A DNA stretch of 64,000 bases. It comes from Agroathelia rolfsii (taxonomy: Eukaryota > Basidiomycota > Agaricomycetes > Amylocorticiales > Amylocorticiaceae). The stretch spans positions 682,001-746,000 of the forward strand of contig JABRWF010000001.1 in NCBI GenBank assembly GCA_018343915.1, in the 5' to 3' direction. This document shows, piece after piece, positions 53,941 through 64,000 of the stretch (position 1 is the first letter of the stretch; each line of letters opens with the position of its first letter). The position numbers and the translations under genes are program-made. The notes under the pieces were generated by a model that saw nothing but the letters and a program-made list of their open reading frames with translations, did no database searches and had not been told where the DNA came from.

Positions 53941-54687
53941 GGAATGCCATGAAGCACATTTTCAGATACCTACAAGGCACCATTGACAATGGCATTACAT
54001 ATTTGCACACCTCTACCAAGCTAAATGTCATTACTTACTCAGACGCCGACTAGGCCTCCAACATCACTGACCGCCAGTCTGTTACTAGTTTTGTCTTTCT
54101 ACTCTGTAGCGGTCCGGTCTTGTGGTCCTCCAAAAAGCAACCTTCTATAGCTCTGTCAACCATAGAAGCTGAATACATGGCCCTCAGCAGTACTGGATGT
54201 CACACTGCCTGGGTCACCTTGTTCTTACAAGGAGTCAGAGCTGAACCGACAAAGCCCATCACCATTTTTGCCAATAATGCTGTCACTAACCAGCTTGCCC
54301 ATAACACTGTCCACTACTCACATACCAAATACATCAACATTCATTATCATTTCATTTGTGAACAAATCTCCAACTGTTTCATTGACATCACATACATGCC
54401 GAGCAAGATCAATTGTGCCAATATCCTAACAAAGGCCCTTCCTGGCCCTGCTTACAAATCATTGAAGGAAATGCTGGGAATTTGTCACTGAGGAGGAGTG
54501 TTGGATAATAAGGACAATACATAGCTATGAATATAGTATATACTTTTGTATGTGTCAGAACAATTATTCTTTTTGTATCTTTTGTAGCCTTTTGTCTTAT
54601 GTCTCACAATTAGCATACATGTATAAAACTAATACATTTTATCTACTGAAAATATAAGTCATTTTCTCATCCTATTTATTCCAATAG
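53941..54687 (+). pseudogene. Old Copia G-like fragment: RNase H end plus 3' LTR
   Basis: 53941-54491 encodes the RT/RNase H end related to Copia G (SSKKQPSIALSTIEAEYMAL), with TAG near 54050. 54500-54687 is its 188-bp LTR ending TTCCAATA. All four CpG sites that are easy to compare with the intact LTR have been lost by transition. Confidence 0.9.
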
Positions 54688-54900
54688 TATAAGTAGTGTT
54701 AGAAGAGGGACCTCCTAATAGTATATAAATAGAAGCACATGGGTATTCAAATAAGCACTAACCTAGTAATACATATAAAACCTGGCATTACAGCCCACTT
54801 GCCTGCTTACTAAGCAAGTTGTGTTTGTTGGTGCCATTAGGAGCATAAGCCCTGATACCACCATCTTCATCTAGGTCTTCAATAGTGAGTATTCCCTATG
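54688..54900. other. Patchwork of LTR fragments
   Basis: A short piece resembles the 3' end of LTR R (GGGACCTCCTAATA) and another resembles family C (AAACCTGGCATTACAGCCC). The last part (from about 54825) may be the upstream continuation of the Hsp70 pseudogene, but similarity is weak. Confidence 0.5.
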
Positions 54901-55864
54901 TGTTATGAGTCGCTCATTGTATTATAATTTTCTTCTGAATTTCTCATTATTTTTCTGAATTTTTCCCAATTTTTCTCGATTTTCTGATATATATATTGTA
55001 TATTACATAAGCAGATACTCTGATGACTAAGCAAGTCATGTGACCAGGCAACCATGTGACTAGTCATCATGTGACCACTAGTCATGTAACATATTATGTA
55101 AACAAGGTCTAGAACATGGGTCTAGATCATAACACTACTTTAGGCTCATAATAGCACAATATCATGCCATACTTAGCATTACTGCACACAGACCATATAG
55201 TGTGCATAGACTAGGTAGAACTAGTATATAACCCTGTAGTGCCCTTATCTGAAGACCCCAGATTCATTCTTTTCATCTTTAGGTAAGCACAATAGTGCTT
55301 TGTATTAAATAAGATGCTAATATAATAAAATCTTTGTCTTCAGAGCCTACTCTTTTAGGCTAGAGAGCCTGTCCCCTCCCTCTCTCTCTCTTCAAAAATC
55401 CTCTCTACTCTATGCTAGGAGGTAGTCAGTGTGCTCTATACTACTGATTGTTTAGAGAACACTCCATACCCCTCTATGTTAGAGTATATAAGACAGGTCT
55501 AGGCCTTTAGCTGACCAATTGTGCATCTATATACAAAACATCATGCTTAGTGCACTCAAGCAAGTAAAGGCATTGCCCTGCACTTGTTGTGGTTAAGATA
55601 TATTGCATGCCTAGTGGCATACACAAGATAATTTGTGTTCTAAGTATAGACCTTGCTTGAAAGTCTTGTAGACTTAGAGTAAAGCTTGGTGATACAAAGA
55701 CTTGAGTTTGCATAATAGCTGCAATAGTGCAAGGAAGTATACACCTATGTGTCCCTAGTCTTAGGAGTTATAAAACAGCCAATACTTGGCTACCTCATAC
55801 CTTTAAAGGGCTGATGTAGACTTAGGTTGAGTTTTGGTGGCAAGAGACTGATATGCTCTTGATA
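54901..55864 (+). mobile_element. Solo LTR B2 (family B, 964 bp), degenerate
   Basis: It begins TGTTATGAGTCGC and ends CTCTTGATA, flanked by CTATG (54896-54900 and 55865-55869). Compared with element B's LTRs it is CpG-poor. It is inserted in the Hsp70 pseudogene. Confidence 0.9.
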
Positions 55865-55869
55865 CTATG

Positions 55870-56440
55870 AAGAAATTGCAAATCTTTCTTTTCTCCACTA
55901 TAGCTAATAGTTAGGCCTCTATCCTTATCTAGGTCTTTAGGGGTGAGCATTTGCTAACTAAGGACAACAACCTGCTTAGCAAGTTTAAGCTCAACAGTAT
56001 TCCTCCTACTCCTTATAGTGTTTCTCATATTGAGGTCACCTTCAAGATTGATGCTAATAGTATTATATATGAGAAAAGCAAGCAAGCCAGTAATATATTA
56101 AAAGCAAGATAGCATTGCACTTGTCCTTGTACTTGGACATGGTACATAGACAAACAAATGAAGTAACTACTACAAAAATCTGTAGCTACATATTACAGTC
56201 ACACTCTACATGACTGTGACTCCATCACTCCCATCAAGGCATGGATTGCCCATTCTAACATTATAAAGGTCTCTACTACTAATAAGGGCACTAGCAAATC
56301 TGAGCAGATCACAATTTCAAATGAGAAGAGCTATCTATCTTGGGAGGACATCAACTATATAGTTGCTCAGACCTGAGCTTCCTCAATAGATGAGTATATA
56401 TTCAATAAAGATCTCCTGCTCTTTGAGAATGATATTGTAA
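55870..56440 (+). pseudogene. Hsp70 (DnaK/BiP-type) C-terminal fragment
   Basis: The translated fragment follows the Hsp70 substrate-binding domain: KKLQIF, then [30 protein letters not shown], and after a mini-element KVSTTNKGTSKSEQITISNE and LSWEDI. Stops occur in FSTIANS*ASILI* and after IVAQT. The mini-element at 56068 splits it within the DANGI-type motif, and removing it with one copy of TTATA restores the frame. The functional relative would be an ATP-dependent chaperone. Whether this was a retrocopy or a normal gene cannot be told from this part; no intron is visible. Confidence 0.85.
56068..56260 (-). mobile_element. 193-bp TG...CA mini-element (family S), copy 3
   Basis: It runs from TATGAGAAAAGC to CATTCTAACA, flanked by TTATA (56063-56067 and 56261-56265). 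It has the same length as copy 1 and opposite orientation. The first TG has become TA. Confidence 0.87.
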
Positions 56441-57166
56441 CTAAAGCAAGTACCTATATAGATATCAACTACTGATTGCTATGCCCCCTTAAGCAACTGT
56501 GTTCCCTCATGCCAGTCTCCCCCTATGCTATACTTTCCCTTAAGCCACTATGCCTATATGAGCAACTATGCTACCTTGAGTGACTGTATCCCCCTATGCC
56601 ACTCTCCCTATAATATGCTTTCCCTTGAAAAATCATGCCCCTTTACACCACTATCCTCCCCCTATTACATTTCTCCCTTAGTGACTGTATCCCACCACAC
56701 TATATTCTTGAGTGTGAATATTTGCATAAGGCTCAAAAATATTGTAGGACATGTTTAGGGGCATTAGGGACAATGTTTGCATTGAGAGGTGTATATTGCA
56801 ACTAAAAGGAGTGCTTATATAGATAGCAACTATAGATTGCTATTTTGGCTCAAGCTGCCATCCATTTCTCAGCTGCTGTCTATTTTTGAGCCCTTGTCTG
56901 TTATTGAGCCACTCTCTTATTAAGTTGTCATTTTTTGTTTATTGCAATGACTTTACTTCAAAAAGCTTAATAAAGTCATAAAAAGCATTAAAAACTATAT
57001 ATAGAGAGTTGCTTAAAAATAAAAAAAAAAATCTAAGTTTATCTCCAACAAGGAGATTCCAGGAGTCTACCTCTAGAGGTGGCCTAAAAGTTGCAAAAAA
57101 GTATAAAAAGTATAAAAAGTTGAAAGTTACAAGTCAAAAAGTGCCATGTAATTTTACAAATGTAAG
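56441..57166. repeat. Low-complexity region with degenerate short repeats, no gene
   Basis: 56470-56700 contains irregular repetition of phrases such as TGACTGTATCCC, CCACTATGCC and TATGCTTTCCC. GTACCTATATAGATATCAACTA near 56449 recurs as TGCTTATATAGATAGCAACTA near 56813. An A-rich stretch follows near 57015-57120. Confidence 0.5.
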
Positions 57167-57209
57167 CTATCTTGCTATTACTAGAGTGTAAATTCCTCTG
57201 ATTACAACA
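57167..57209 (-). mobile_element. Fragment of tRNA-like mini-element (family T)
   Basis: In reverse it reads TGTTGTAATCAGAGG ... AGCAAGATAGCT and stops inside the D-arm of the tRNA-like part. Confidence 0.7.
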
Positions 57210-57214
57210 TATCC

Positions 57215-58040
57215 TGCTTATTATCCCTATTGGTACTGCTAAGTTCTCAAGATCATCCATATTATTGCCAAGTACAATAATCCAACTAGTGAATTTAACC
57301 AGGATTTTGCTCAATATTATATCTTGTTTGTCTGCTAGTTTGGTTATGATCCTAGTATTTTATCAATATAGAAAACATGGAGGCTTCCTCAGGTTGGGTT
57401 TCTTCAACTAGATGATGAAGATCATTTTGGATTTGTCAATCCTGCCAAAGTTATCCAAGCTATACACCTCATTCCTGATTATAATCTGGGCCAGACAAAC
57501 ACATACCTTGAGCCATCAAAGATTTCTCGGAAACCTGACAATAATGATGAAGATTGGATGGCTTACCGTGTCAACTTGTAAGTAAATTCATAAATACAGG
57601 TTTACTTCTTACAAAACCTACTTTAATGCTTAGTTTCTGCAATTGTGACATGTTTATGCGATTTTGAGGATGCAGTGTTGGTCACATTAAGACCACAAAT
57701 GCACTGGACCTCTAACTATTCAAATCCAAGATAGAGCTCAGCTAGACAACAAAATGGATGATGTAGAAAACATTGGTAAGTTTCTTTAGTTACTTTGCCA
57801 AATTTTGAACTTTTACTGATATAATCAACTTTTGCTTACTGCTAACCTGAATTGCTGCTGTTGTGGCAGATGTAGATCTTGAACATAATGCCTTGTTTTT
57901 GTCTGATGAAGGGGATGAAGAGGAAGAGGAGGATAAAAGGGATGGTGAAAACACTCCAGAAGATGATCCTGCCAATGAAAAAGATGGAGAAAATTGGGAG
58001 GAGGAGCTCTTGGATGCTGCAGGAGCAAGCAATTGGTAGT
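57215..58040 (+). pseudogene. Decayed C-terminal end of an unassigned repeat-associated protein
   Basis: Reading through stops gives SEFNQDFAQYYILF, LPQVGFLQLDDEDHFGFVNPAKVIQAIHLIPDYNLGQTNTYLEPSKI and DNNDEDWMAYRVNL, then a possible intron (GTAAGT at about 57578), RDMFMRF-like and VGHIKTT pieces, and an acidic tail (EGDEEEEEDKRDGENTPEDD ... NWEEELLDAAGASNW). The pattern is reminiscent of C-termini of large uncharacterised proteins common in Agaricomycete genomes, which I recall as associated with DNA transposons, but I cannot name the family. It is immediately followed by repeat P. Confidence 0.5.
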
Positions 58041-58490
58041 ATTTAACTACTATAGTCTCCTGTCTTGTGTATCTTGCTCGAAATTGCTCAAAGAACAAAT
58101 AGTCAAAAGTTGAATGCTAGTGACTTGGATGCATTTAATGACTGCCAATGGGCATCATCATCCAAATTACCATACAGGCAACTTAGGCTGATCTTATACT
58201 CGGGGGCTCTCATACCCCAAGGTAGGTTGATGATAATGTCCAATGGTACTACAAGCAATGGTATCTTTTCTATCAAATATAGCACTCTCTCCTCCGAGTT
58301 GTGCCCATGTTGAGCCGGGTTAGTGCTAGTAAGTCTTGAATAAGCCTAGTAATACTAGTAGTCAAATGCGACCGTCGCGGCAAGCCTTGTAACATAGTGA
58401 CGCCCAGGCATTTGATCTCCTTGCTTGGTCTTGTTTGTCACTCAGTCACCACGCGTCACATGGTTTTTGAGATTTTGGTGATGCTGTCCT
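58041..58490 (+). repeat. Repeat P, second copy
   Basis: It matches 24650-23290 in reverse, with the empty sites for both insertions found there. It lies directly after a decayed acidic protein end and may be the 3' end of that element. Confidence 0.7.
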
Positions 58491-59049
58491 TGTCATGAAA
58501 TCATAGTTTTACACCTTCTTTGGGCAGTAGAGCAGGCGTTAGCTCTAAACGCAGTACTGGAAAGTTGGATTCCGCTTTCAAAAGAGCAGTTATATATACA
58601 TCGTGTTTAGTAGTTACTTCACGGACCCCCGCAAAGAACCAAGATGCTTATCACTTATTTGTTTGATGTAAACTCCCAAGAAGCGGTAAAATGCCTCTTC
58701 AATCATATCATATTATTAGTTATCATGAAGATAAGAGTCTCTATAGCAAGATACAATGGTTTTAAGATGGACAATGTCCTCCTAATATAAATCATAGTCA
58801 TCACTTACTTTTTTGTTCATCATGATTCTCTATCACAATACAATAGGTTTAAAATGAACAACGTCCTCCTGATACAAATCATATCCATCATTTACTTTTT
58901 TGTTCATCATGATCTTAACAACGAAAAACTATCAGAATCTGATGTAAGGCAAGCCACTACATTTATCACATATTAACCGATTCCACTTAAAAACTTCGCT
59001 TTTGTGTCTACAACATCAATCTCTTGCTTAAAACCTGTCGGCTTTCACT
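58491..59049. repeat. P450 upstream region with an 88-bp tandem duplication
   Basis: 58738-58826 and 58827-58913 are imperfect direct repeats (TCTCTAT ... ACTTACTTTTTTGTTCATCATGAT). No gene is visible. The repeats end about 135 bp before the P450 start codon, so they may be part of its promoter. Confidence 0.7.
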
Positions 59050-61389
59050 ATGACTATGATTGATGTCATAATTCCAGGAGTATTGTTCCTGTTACCATTA
59101 GGATACTACCTGATTTTTATTCGAGACAATAACTTGAAAGATGTTCCAGAACCGGTTTGCTTATCTACATGGTCCCTCATCACTTAAGTACTAAGACACT
59201 ATAAGCAGCCCTCAAAGCATTGGTTGTGGGGCCATGATCTCGCTATCTATGCAAACAATGCCGGGGATACATATCGTCAATGGTTTGACGATTTCGGCCA
59301 ATTAATAAAAGTCAAGGGAGCATTTGGCGTAAGTGATAACTATTCTATAAAATGGTGGCAGTATAGTTGACTAGAATAAAGCACCCATACATTGTAAGCA
59401 ATACACAAATACTGAAAACTCTTTTATAACTTGCATTGTAGCTTGTTACCTCTGACACTGAAATCACCAAGCATATCTTGGTTACTCATATATATGACTA
59501 TCGTGAGTATTTTAACATAAATGTGCTGCAACTAAATATTCATGATATAGACCATAGCAAAGTGGTTCGTCCGCGCATAGAGCGTCTACTTGGAAAAAGC
59601 TTGGGCTGGGTGGAGGGAGAGAAGGAGCATAAAAGAATGCGAAAGCTTATCAGTAAAAGCCTTTCGTAGGTTTTTTAGCCACTCGATGAATTATTAATTT
59701 TTTTAATTCTTTTGATTAGTATAGGGACATTGAAATTATTTACTTCCACTATTTATGACTGTGCACAGCAAAATATTGCTCACCTTGTGGAAAACACTAT
59801 TTGCAAACACCAAGCAAGCGGACCAACAGTCATCAATATACTTGATTGGACATCCAAAGTAACGTAATTCTAGTCTTAATGTATATCACAAGCAGATTCG
59901 ATAGTGATTTATACCACAGACTCGATATTACTGGTCGAATATCTTTTGGTTTTGACTTTGCACTGGGAGAGTCGGATGATGCAAAGGCTATCCTTGGAGC
60001 ATGGAGAAAAATGGCCGCAAGCGGAGTTGGAAAAAAGGGATTCACAGTACGAGGCTGTTTCTACTTCTAGTCGGTTTGATTTTGGATTGAAAATTATGCA
60101 TTTGACTACAGGCGCTTGCATTACTGCGTCGCTTTTCGTTTCTAAATTATTTACCAATTAAAGCCAATCGCGCACACAGTGTTGTAAAGACTACAATTCA
60201 GGTATTTTCGTTATTCTCGTGATAAGTGAAGTTGACTTATATGTAGAGTAGAATGGTGTGGCCCAGGAGATGATTCGTCGAGGATGCGATATAAAAAGCA
60301 CAGACCAAAAACCAGATCTCCTAAGTATTCTCTGTAAGGTTACATCACAGTTTCTATATTTCATTGTCAAACTTGAAAGAGAAAATATAGTAGCCGCTCA
60401 TAGTAGAGGAGAAATAGATGAACAAGAGCTTATGGATCATGTATGTTTTTTTATTCACGTAATATCTCGCTTGCTTATATATTAATTAGATTAGCATGTT
60501 CATGTTTGTTATGCCTTCCACAGTAAACTCGGCAGGTTAAGCTAATACTTCAATTTTAAAAGAATGGCAGGTCATGAAACAACGGCACAAACAATAGCAT
60601 TTACTCTTTGGGAGTTAGCACGCAACCCTATGACTCAAGAGCGCTTGCGTACTGAGATAAATAGTTTCCCCGGAGAGCCTAGCTTCGATGATTTTTTGAC
60701 GAAACTGCCGTTCCTTGATGCAGTATGTCGGGAAACGTGTGTCGCCTTCAGATTTAATTATATTTTCGCATTTACACATCCATTTCGCTAGGCTGAGGAT
60801 GCACCCAGCACTGCCCTACATGGAACGCGTGGCTACGAAGGATGATATTCTACCATTGGCCGTTCCTATTGTTACAAGTAACAAGTCCCTGGTCAACAGC
60901 TTGAAAATTGAAAAGGGTCAAGTATGGCCCACCTTTTCTGTGCAATGTTAAACATTATTTAATTTCTCCTTCTGGTTTAGATTATTGTAACGCCTATAAT
61001 TTCTATCCAGCAGCAGAAAACAGTGTGGGGCGAGGATGCATGCGAATGGCGACCGGAGAGATGGCTGGAAAATTCGAAGAGCATCCCAGATGCCTCTCTA
61101 CTCCCTTCGGGCTGGAGCAATTTACTTTGTTTTAGCGATGGTCCGCGAAACTGTATTGGGTGGAGACTGGGACTATTTCAATACAAGGTTAGGAGATATA
61201 AGCAATGGAAATAGTATGCTAATGCACTATATGAAACAGATAATAGTCTACTGCGTTTTCAAGGAATTATCATTCGCTGATACTGGAGCTGATCTTGTTT
61301 CAAAGGTTGCATCTTCCTTACAGCCATGCTTAAAGAATGCTATAGAGAGTGGACCTAATCTTCCCCTCTATGTTCAACTAGTAGTTTAG
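59050..61389 (+). CDS. Cytochrome P450 monooxygenase, 13 exons
   Basis: By eye 13 exons give a 546-residue frame: 59050-59154, 59206-59328, 59442-59502, 59563-59665, 59720-59863, 59920-60046, 60112-60201, 60252-60440, 60490-60535, 60571-60736, 60792-60921, 60981-61187, 61240-61389. An N-terminal membrane anchor (IIPGVLFLLPLGYYLIFI) fits an ER location. Family marks are: LGWVEGEKEHKRMRKL (helix C), the I-helix oxygen-binding AGHETT, the K-helix-type TLRMHPALPY (ExxR is altered by the splice junction: RETLR), WRPERWL, and the haem loop FSDGPRNCIGWRLG with the Cys ligand. It would oxidise a hydrophobic substrate with electrons from P450 reductase; substrate unknown. Exon 9 and its borders are the weakest. 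No stop breaks it. Confidence 0.9.
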
Positions 61390-61518
61390 AACAGAGACAA
61401 AAGAGAGTAGTCTTAGTGTTTACAAATTAGTATCTATATATTAATTCATGTTGCGTCAAGCCTTTTTGACCCATCCAAATTAAGAAACGACAACCTATCA
61501 AAGGCATTGCCTTATTTG
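61390..61518. other. 3' flank of the P450 gene
   Basis: This AT-rich sequence probably contains the polyadenylation region; no other feature is seen before the mini-element. Confidence 0.4.
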
Positions 61519-61705
61519 TGTTGCGGTACAATCCATGACATCGTGACATGTAATAGTCATGTGACTACAGACTAGAGTAGTGTCGACATTTTGTAGTAGC
61601 TACTCATCTGTTTGACTCCATATGACAACACTGTACGAGACAAGCGGAACTCTATTCTCCACTGAGTCTGTGTCTGAACTGGTCTAAGGCTTGCTTTTCA
61701 TCACG
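61519..61705 (+). mobile_element. 187-bp TG...CR mini-element (family Q), copy 1
   Basis: It begins TGTTGCGGTACAATCC and ends CTTTTCATCACG, with near-duplication ATTTG/ATTTC (61514-61518 and 61706-61710). A reverse copy lies at 62335-62521. Its middle (TTTTGTAGTAGCTACTC) resembles the family S element (TTTTGTAGTAGTTACTC), so the two families are probably related. Confidence 0.8.
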
Positions 61706-61710
61706 ATTTC

Positions 61711-62007
61711 TACTTTTAATCAACATTTCAAAATTTACAGAACTCTTCGCCAAGATAATCTTGGATCTTACAAGTGCCCTGCTAGAATAGGCAATTCATT
61801 ACCTTAGAGTGAGTGATAAAGTATTGGTCACACAAAGCATAATAACACAGTGATATTTTGAAATATTAGTCAGTGTTTTTATCTCTAGATTTTACTTACA
61901 ATTTATCCTGTAGCAAAATCAGATATAAAGTCAATTTTTATAGCAAGTAGGGTTATAGAATTTATGTATGCTTTTATTTTGGGTAGAGGAATAAGAAAGT
62001 TGCCTTT
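61711..62007. other. AT-rich spacer, no gene seen
   Basis: A short match to the start of family S (AGAATAGGCAATTCAT, near 61781) is the only recognisable piece. All frames are closed. Confidence 0.4.
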
Positions 62008-62334
62008 GATAAAACTAGAAAATTGGCTATATATCAAGGCTTATACACTTGACTTTACCAAAAGGTACAACCTGCTTTATAAGCTTGCAGGTGGGCTGTA
62101 AGGCTAGTTTTTATATATATGACTTGTTTGGTATTTTATAGATACCTATATGCTCCCATTGCTACCTGTTGTAATAGTATACTCAAATGTTCTACTTTGC
62201 TTGAATTATGGTTAGTACTCTAGCTAATAGCTTCCTATGTGCTCTCTTTATGTCAAATAAAACCCTTAAGTACTTCTTACTGAGGATAGGTGGCTTAGCC
62301 CTCTATAGTCTACATAATGTCTACAGGGACTTGT

Positions 62335-62521
62335 TATGATGAAATGCAAGCCTCAGACTAGTTCAGACACAGACTCAGTGGAGAATAGAATTCTACTTGT
62401 CTTATATAGTGTTGTTATACAGAGTCAAATAGATAAGTAGCTACTACAAAATTTTGATGCTACTCTAGTCTGTAGTTACATAACTGTTACATATCACAAT
62501 GTCATAAATTGTACCACAATA
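62335..62521 (-). mobile_element. 187-bp mini-element (family Q), copy 2
   Basis: It runs from TATGATGAAATGC to GTACCACAATA, flanked by CTTGT (62330-62334 and 62522-62526). The length is identical to copy 1. Confidence 0.85.
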
Positions 62522-62561
62522 CTTGTTACTGCCCTGGCCTAAATAAATAGGACTTGGTTAC

Positions 62562-62750
62562 TATTGGAATAAATGGGATGAGAAAAATGACTTGTATTTT
62601 TGGTAGATAAAATGTATTGGTTTTATACATATATGCTAATTATGAGATATAAGACAAAAGACTACAAAAGATACAAAAAGAACGATTGTTCTGACACATA
62701 CAAAAGTACATACTATATTCATAGCTATGTATTGTTCTTATTATCCAACA
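62562..62750 (-). mobile_element. Solo Copia G-family LTR (189 bp)
   Basis: It runs TATTGGAATAAATG ... TTATCCAACA, flanked by GTTAC (62557-62561 and 62751-62755). The first TG has become TA and CpG sites are lost. Confidence 0.9.
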
Positions 62751-62893
62751 GTTACATACAAATACCTCCTGGTTTATTAAGGACTTTAACTGGCTTATGC
62801 CCTCTTATAATAGGGCCTATATATATGCTTACTAAGCTACCCTAAAGGCCTTACACTTAGAAAGGGAGAGAGAGAGAGAGAGAGAGGAGATAT

Positions 62894-63023
62894 TGTTAAA
62901 AAAGTGAATAAGCCAGTAATATATTAAAAGCAAGTTTGCATTATGCTTGTTATTATACTTGGATGTGGTATATAGATAAATGAATAAAGTAACTACTACA
63001 AAAATCCATAGCTATATACTATA
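62894..63023 (-). mobile_element. Family S mini-element, truncated (copy 4)
   Basis: It begins TGTTAAAAAAGTGAATAAGCC and follows copy 3 up to CATAGCTATATA, where a family B LTR fragment takes over. Confidence 0.75.
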
Positions 63024-63254
63024 TATCAAGAGCACACCTGCCTCTTGATTACTAAAACTCAACCAGTGCCTACAAAAACCTCTATAAGGTGCAAGGTAGC
63101 CTATAAGGGCTGTTTTACTTCTCCCAAGGCCTGGGATGCACAGGTGTACACTTCCTTGCACTATTATGACTTTTATGCAAAATTGAGTCTTCTTGTTACT
63201 AAGCTTTACTCTAAGTCTACTAGACTTTCAAGCAAGGTCTACAATTTAAACATA
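63024..63254 (-). mobile_element. Fragment of family B LTR
   Basis: It corresponds to the last 230 bp of element B's LTR in reverse (TATCAAGAGCACACCTGCC ...), degenerate, and is cut by the Tc1 copy. Confidence 0.8.
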
Positions 63255-64000
63255 CACTGAGTGACAAAACCGTCTCAATGTTTGCATTTTTTACAATTTT
63301 TGATCTATATCTCCAGAAATAAAATACTTAAAATTATACTAAAAATACTCCTATTAAGTATACCATATCTGCTTTAAATCAAGCCATGGGTCATGTGATT
63401 TAGTCAATAAACCATAGAGTTATGTATTATTCTTTTAAGGGGTATCATTGAGACAGTTTTGTTGCTGACATTTTCAAAATATAAATTTTATTAAATTTAG
63501 TATCTAGTATATTCTCCTTTTGCTTTTATCACCTCTGCCACCCTTCTAGGCATACTCTCAATCAACTTTTGACAAACAGATACTGGAATAGCATCCCACT
63601 CCTTCTCTATCCTCTCCCAAAGCCCAGTAAGTGATGATGTAGGCTCATCATAGTCTGCCAGCTTTCTTTTGAGGTGATCCCATAGATGCTCAATAGGATT
63701 GAGGTCTGGGGAGTTAGCAGGCCACTCCATAACTTCCAATTCATGGTTTTCAAACCATTTCATGGCTAGTTTGCTCTTATGTTTAGGGTCATTATCCTGC
63801 TGAAATATAGTATTATTAGTATTTTTACCCTATAACTCCATACTATCCTGGAGTTCATCCTCTAAAATAGACACATAGACTTCTGAGTCCATTTTCCCAA
63901 TAATCCTGGTTGCATATCCAGCCCCATCCCATCCAAAACATCCCCACAACATAATGTTTCCACCACCAAACTTTTGTGTTCCCTGAACCAACCTATCACT
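63255..64000 (-). mobile_element. Tc1-type transposon, copy 3 (partial, runs off window)
   Basis: The left inverted repeat begins CACTGAGTG after TA (63253-63254). The transposase C-terminus (63497-63763) is almost identical to that at 27065-27331, and the same TAG occurs at about 63830. The remainder lies beyond the window. Confidence 0.93.

Larger units (their letters stand above)
62008..62885 (-). mobile_element. Family T end plus family C-like LTR fragment, with two insertions
   Basis: 62008-62030 is the end of a tRNA-like mini-element (TGATAAAACTAGAAAATTGGC). From 62031 a diverged family C LTR follows (TATCAAGGCTTATACACTTGAC ...), interrupted by Q2 (62335-62521) and a solo Copia G LTR (62562-62750), and running to a GA-rich tract ending near 62885. 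Confidence 0.75.

Overview
This window looks like transposon-dense DNA from a filamentous fungus, most probably a basidiomycete (Agaricomycete). The evidence is two intron-rich oxidative-enzyme genes with short (about 45-110 bp) GT-AG introns, chromodomain Ty3/Gypsy elements, Ty1/Copia elements and Tc1-type DNA transposons. The species cannot be determined from the sequence. I found no rRNA, CRISPR array, bacterial operon or ordinary functional tRNA gene.

Layout. (1) 1-17210 is one minus-strand Gypsy element (A) whose 3' end lies outside the window. It has been invaded repeatedly: a solo LTR (F, 2312-3148) and a full Copia element (3337-8435) sit in its gag. Its 5' LTR (9709-17210) holds a solo LTR (B1, 10021-16514), which in turn holds a 5.5 kb non-autonomous LTR element (E, 10257-15765) carrying a decayed Zn2Cys6/coiled-coil gene. 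(2) 17211-19206 is LTR debris, a truncated Tc1 copy and a 122 bp tRNA-like insertion. (3) 19950-22777 is an apparently intact 16-exon GMC oxidoreductase gene (aryl-alcohol-oxidase type). (4) 22985-32215 is nested debris: mini-elements, solo LTRs, a nearly complete Tc1 element (26823-28443) inside the 5' LTR of a decayed Copia element (H), and more solo LTRs. (5) 32216-53710 is a second Gypsy element of the A family (D), split by a non-autonomous LTR element N (32673-42980). N itself contains a nearly intact chromovirus B (33793-41445). D is also split by a solo LTR (45868-46869), and its 3' LTR contains the youngest element of the window, Copia G (48564-53109), with identical-looking LTRs and an uninterrupted 1,353-residue polyprotein. 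(6) 53711-58490 holds LTR fragments, a degraded Hsp70 pseudogene and a decayed repeat-associated gene end. (7) 59050-61389 is an apparently intact 13-exon cytochrome P450 gene. (8) 61519-64000 returns to mini-elements, LTR fragments and a third Tc1 copy that runs off the end.

Most boundaries are supported by 5-bp (LTR) or TA (Tc1) target duplications read directly from the sequence, so the order of insertion can be reconstructed. Older copies have lost CpG sites through C-to-T and G-to-A changes, as expected of methylated repeats.

The most unusual signals are these: small (122-193 bp) TG...CA insertions with 5-bp target duplications, one family of which contains a complete tRNA-like body; a three-armed complementary structure conserved in place, but covarying in sequence, in at least five Gypsy LTR families; a GGGTTTT frameshift heptamer at the gag end of all three Gypsy elements; and Copia primer-binding sites, complementary to the initiator-tRNA anticodon arm, that contain the first AUG of the transcript.
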